Shown: piece by piece, positions 63,501-64,000 of the stretch | Numbering within the stretch: position 1 is the stretch's first letter | Layout of the letters: each line of letters begins with the position of its first letter | Source of the DNA: Sphingobacterium arenae | GTDB taxonomy: Bacteria; Bacteroidota; Bacteroidia; Sphingobacteriales; Sphingobacteriaceae | Assembly: GCF_014692505.1 (NCBI RefSeq) | Contig: NZ_JACNYK010000002.1 | Location: 1,240,001-1,304,000 of the forward strand | Length of the DNA stretch: 64,000 nucleotides | Direction of reading: 5' to 3' | Notes under the pieces: model-generated | What the model was told of the DNA's origin: nothing | Database searches by the model: none | The model's input: only the letters and a program-made list of their open reading frames with translations | Made by a program: the position numbers and the translations under genes

Positions 63501-63838
63501 TCCTGCGACTGGGTTTCGTCGGAAACCGGCAACAAGCTAGCTTCCTTCCTCGATACCAGTACCCGTTTCCCGCGGATTTGGTAGGTAAGTGGCTGGTCGG
63601 TAAAACAGTACTCCAAGACCTCAACTAACGGAGCTTGATTAAAACTCAGGTTCACCGGACGGGTGTCCTTCAAATCATCTGTCAGGTAAAGAAAATGATG
63701 GCCTGTCTGCTTGCGCAATTCAGCAAAAACCGTTTTCAATGGAATTTGCTTAGCCGTAATACTGGCTTTCTGGGCGTACACCTCAGCTCCGGCGCGGACA
63801 GCGGTAATCAATACGATAGCGAGTATGATTTTGGTCAT
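60572..63838 (-). CDS. SusC/RagA TonB-dependent receptor with STN domain (second locus)
   Basis: About 1088 residues when started at 'MTKIILAIVLITAVRAGAEVYAQ', a complete signal peptide. An in-frame ATG at 63946 would add 36 Cys-rich residues across a block of DNA repeats, which looks non-coding but cannot be excluded. The STN domain is at about 25-95, the CarboxypepD_reg-like domain has 'ISGKVVDDQGRPLIGVSVTVKG', the plug has 'VVVGYGTIRKSDLTGSVAQIKSEDL', and the barrel ends 'YVLGFRLTF'. The STN domain implies regulation by an ECF/FecR pair, expected beyond the right window edge. Confidence 0.93.
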   Translation of the reverse strand: MTKIILAIVLITAVRAGAEVYAQKASITAKQIPLKTVFAELRKQTGHHFLYLTDDLKDTRPVNLSFNQAPLVEVLEYCFTDQPLTYQIRGKRVLVSRKEASLLPVSDETQSQEMISGKVVDDQGRPLIGVSVTVKGTSIAVTTDERGEYAIAVPVQGTLVFSMLGYKLQEHHSFNEITRRLDVTMQATVSNLDEVVVVGYGTIRKSDLTGSVAQIKSEDLQAVPVYNMEQALKGRAAGVQVTQNSGQPGGRIEVRVRGGNSMIGDNQPLYVVDGFPLTGDLNFLNPADLESIDILKDASATAIYGARGANGVVIITSKKGKKGTPSRVELNSFYGLQEATKKYDLLNARDYSIIANEWLRNGGQEPYFDLDEVQDPGTDWQDAVLRTAHIQDHTLTFSGASEKTQYSLSGNYYDQEGILINTGVKRGSVRLNLGHDVKDWLRLNVNLNLSRRQQLAVPVNNGFRGGGSILSAAASAPPTLSIYDEGGLPTQIERVYSFGSSDMQNPMIFAQDQTKSLGNTGLGNASLDVKLSENLTFRTLLGLEYAYTLDDQFRPIIFEVDRGYARQQTYYRNSFLNENTLTYSKAFNDIHQLTLLGGFTYQTDYHRNFMVSGTGLPGNTTRNFDLSAMETVNPPTSGVSEWALASYLGRVNYTLADKYLFTASIRADGSSRFGANNKWAMFPSGAFAWRLSEEPFMRDISFINDLKVRASYGVTGNTALDPYQSLDRMGIMRTVYGNNEVVIGYSPSGISNQDLKWETTKQTDIGFDFTIWDNRLTVTADYYWKYTTDLLASVPLPPSVGFGSIFQNVGEISNQGVEVGVNADLLTGEWKWNLGAMLSSNRNEVVTLAGGSDIYSAGLAAVWSSTNIAREGEPLGSLFGYLEDGLNENGYIKYKDVNGDGVVNAQDRVILGNPTPDLIYSLNSTVSYKGVNLTVFLEGVQGNQIFNATNGTHLNSFQRGSNQFQDLMGNYWTVENPDPNAKYPRISSASNFDISDRFIENGSYLRLKSVNLGYDLPVSNWGMAWCTALRIYVSGTNLLTFTKYTGLDPEVNTRGEDSQNIENRLRMGHDQSSYPNAKNYVLGFRLTF

Positions 63839-63854
63839 AATCAAAAGCTTAACA

Positions 63855-63942
63855 ATGTCGCGATAATATGTCGCGGGTTTATAAGTTCTATGCGTTTTGC
63901 AAATTTTGCAAACTCCGCATGTTATTGCAATACAAATTGCAT
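63855..63942 (-). promoter_or_regulatory. Repeat-rich upstream region of the second susC
   Basis: ATGTCGCG occurs twice 13 bp apart (63855-63862 and 63868-63875). TTTTGCAAA occurs twice in perfect tandem (63895-63903 and 63904-63912). Further TTGCAA (63925-63930) and TTGCAT (63937-63942) motifs follow. The cluster lies just upstream of the preferred susC start and could bind a regulator. Confidence 0.4.
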
Positions 63943-64000
63943 ACATTTGTCATACAGGTTAAATGATTATTCTGTTAAATTTCACTATCAATTGACAATA

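Overview
The window looks like a chromosomal segment of a Bacteroidota bacterium, most likely Sphingobacteriaceae (Sphingobacterium, Pedobacter or a close relative). The evidence is two SusC/SusD pairs, an ECF sigma/FecR pair of the Bacteroidota type, TamB next to the lipoprotein TamL, and promoters with the TTTG/TAnnTTTG pattern of this phylum. Shine-Dalgarno sequences are scarce apart from a few exceptions, and the DNA is moderately AT-rich. No insertion sequence, prophage or CRISPR array was seen.

Layout. 1-4287: an edge-truncated outer-membrane-type protein overlapping a lipoprotein TPR-CHAT protease. 4288-7765: two small membrane proteins, a PepSY-like secreted protein and an OmpR-type two-component system. 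7943-15605: tamB-tamL. 15684-18380: malate dehydrogenase, a retropepsin-like protein and a PagL-like acyloxyacyl hydrolase. 18391-25433: MFS transporter, TalC/Fsa-type (trans)aldolase, Fur-family regulator, RNase R, small lipoprotein, GNAT and nitroreductase. 25436-28803: phosphate ABC transporter pstSCAB on the minus strand. 28996-38325: a surface-uptake locus (ECF sigma, FecR, SusC, SusD, phosphodiester glycosidase). 38680-42694: DUF488, then the str operon rpsL-rpsG-fusA-rpsJ. 42775-50275: porin-like protein, tRNA-Cys with a short conserved-looking ORF, aldo/keto reductase, surE, lipid kinase, SemiSWEET, two unknown proteins, AI-2E permease and a DJ-1/PfpI protein. 50464-52147: a 5'-nucleotidase encoded as two separate half-proteins. 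52283-56852: a TonB receptor and recN. 57039-63946: a second SusC/SusD locus with an FAD-dependent oxidoreductase.

How the genes work together. Much of the window concerns the envelope: TamB/TamL assembly, a lipid A deacylase candidate, SusCD importers and TonB receptors. Phosphate is a second theme. A NAGPA-type phosphodiester glycosidase sits in a SusCD operon directly upstream of pstSCAB on the same strand, and a 5'-nucleotidase pair and SurE lie elsewhere in the window. The str operon is ordinary in its first three genes, but rpsJ is followed by a strong terminator instead of the rest of the S10 operon.

The most interesting items are regulatory. There is a candidate antisense small RNA opposite the 5' leader of the first susC (about 36384-36472, + strand). 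A perfect 15-bp inverted repeat buries the start codon of the retropepsin-like gene (16635-16687). Two perfect palindromes abut promoter elements (4621-4636 and 19675-19694). A tRNA-Cys appears to be transcribed together with a 59-residue basic protein.
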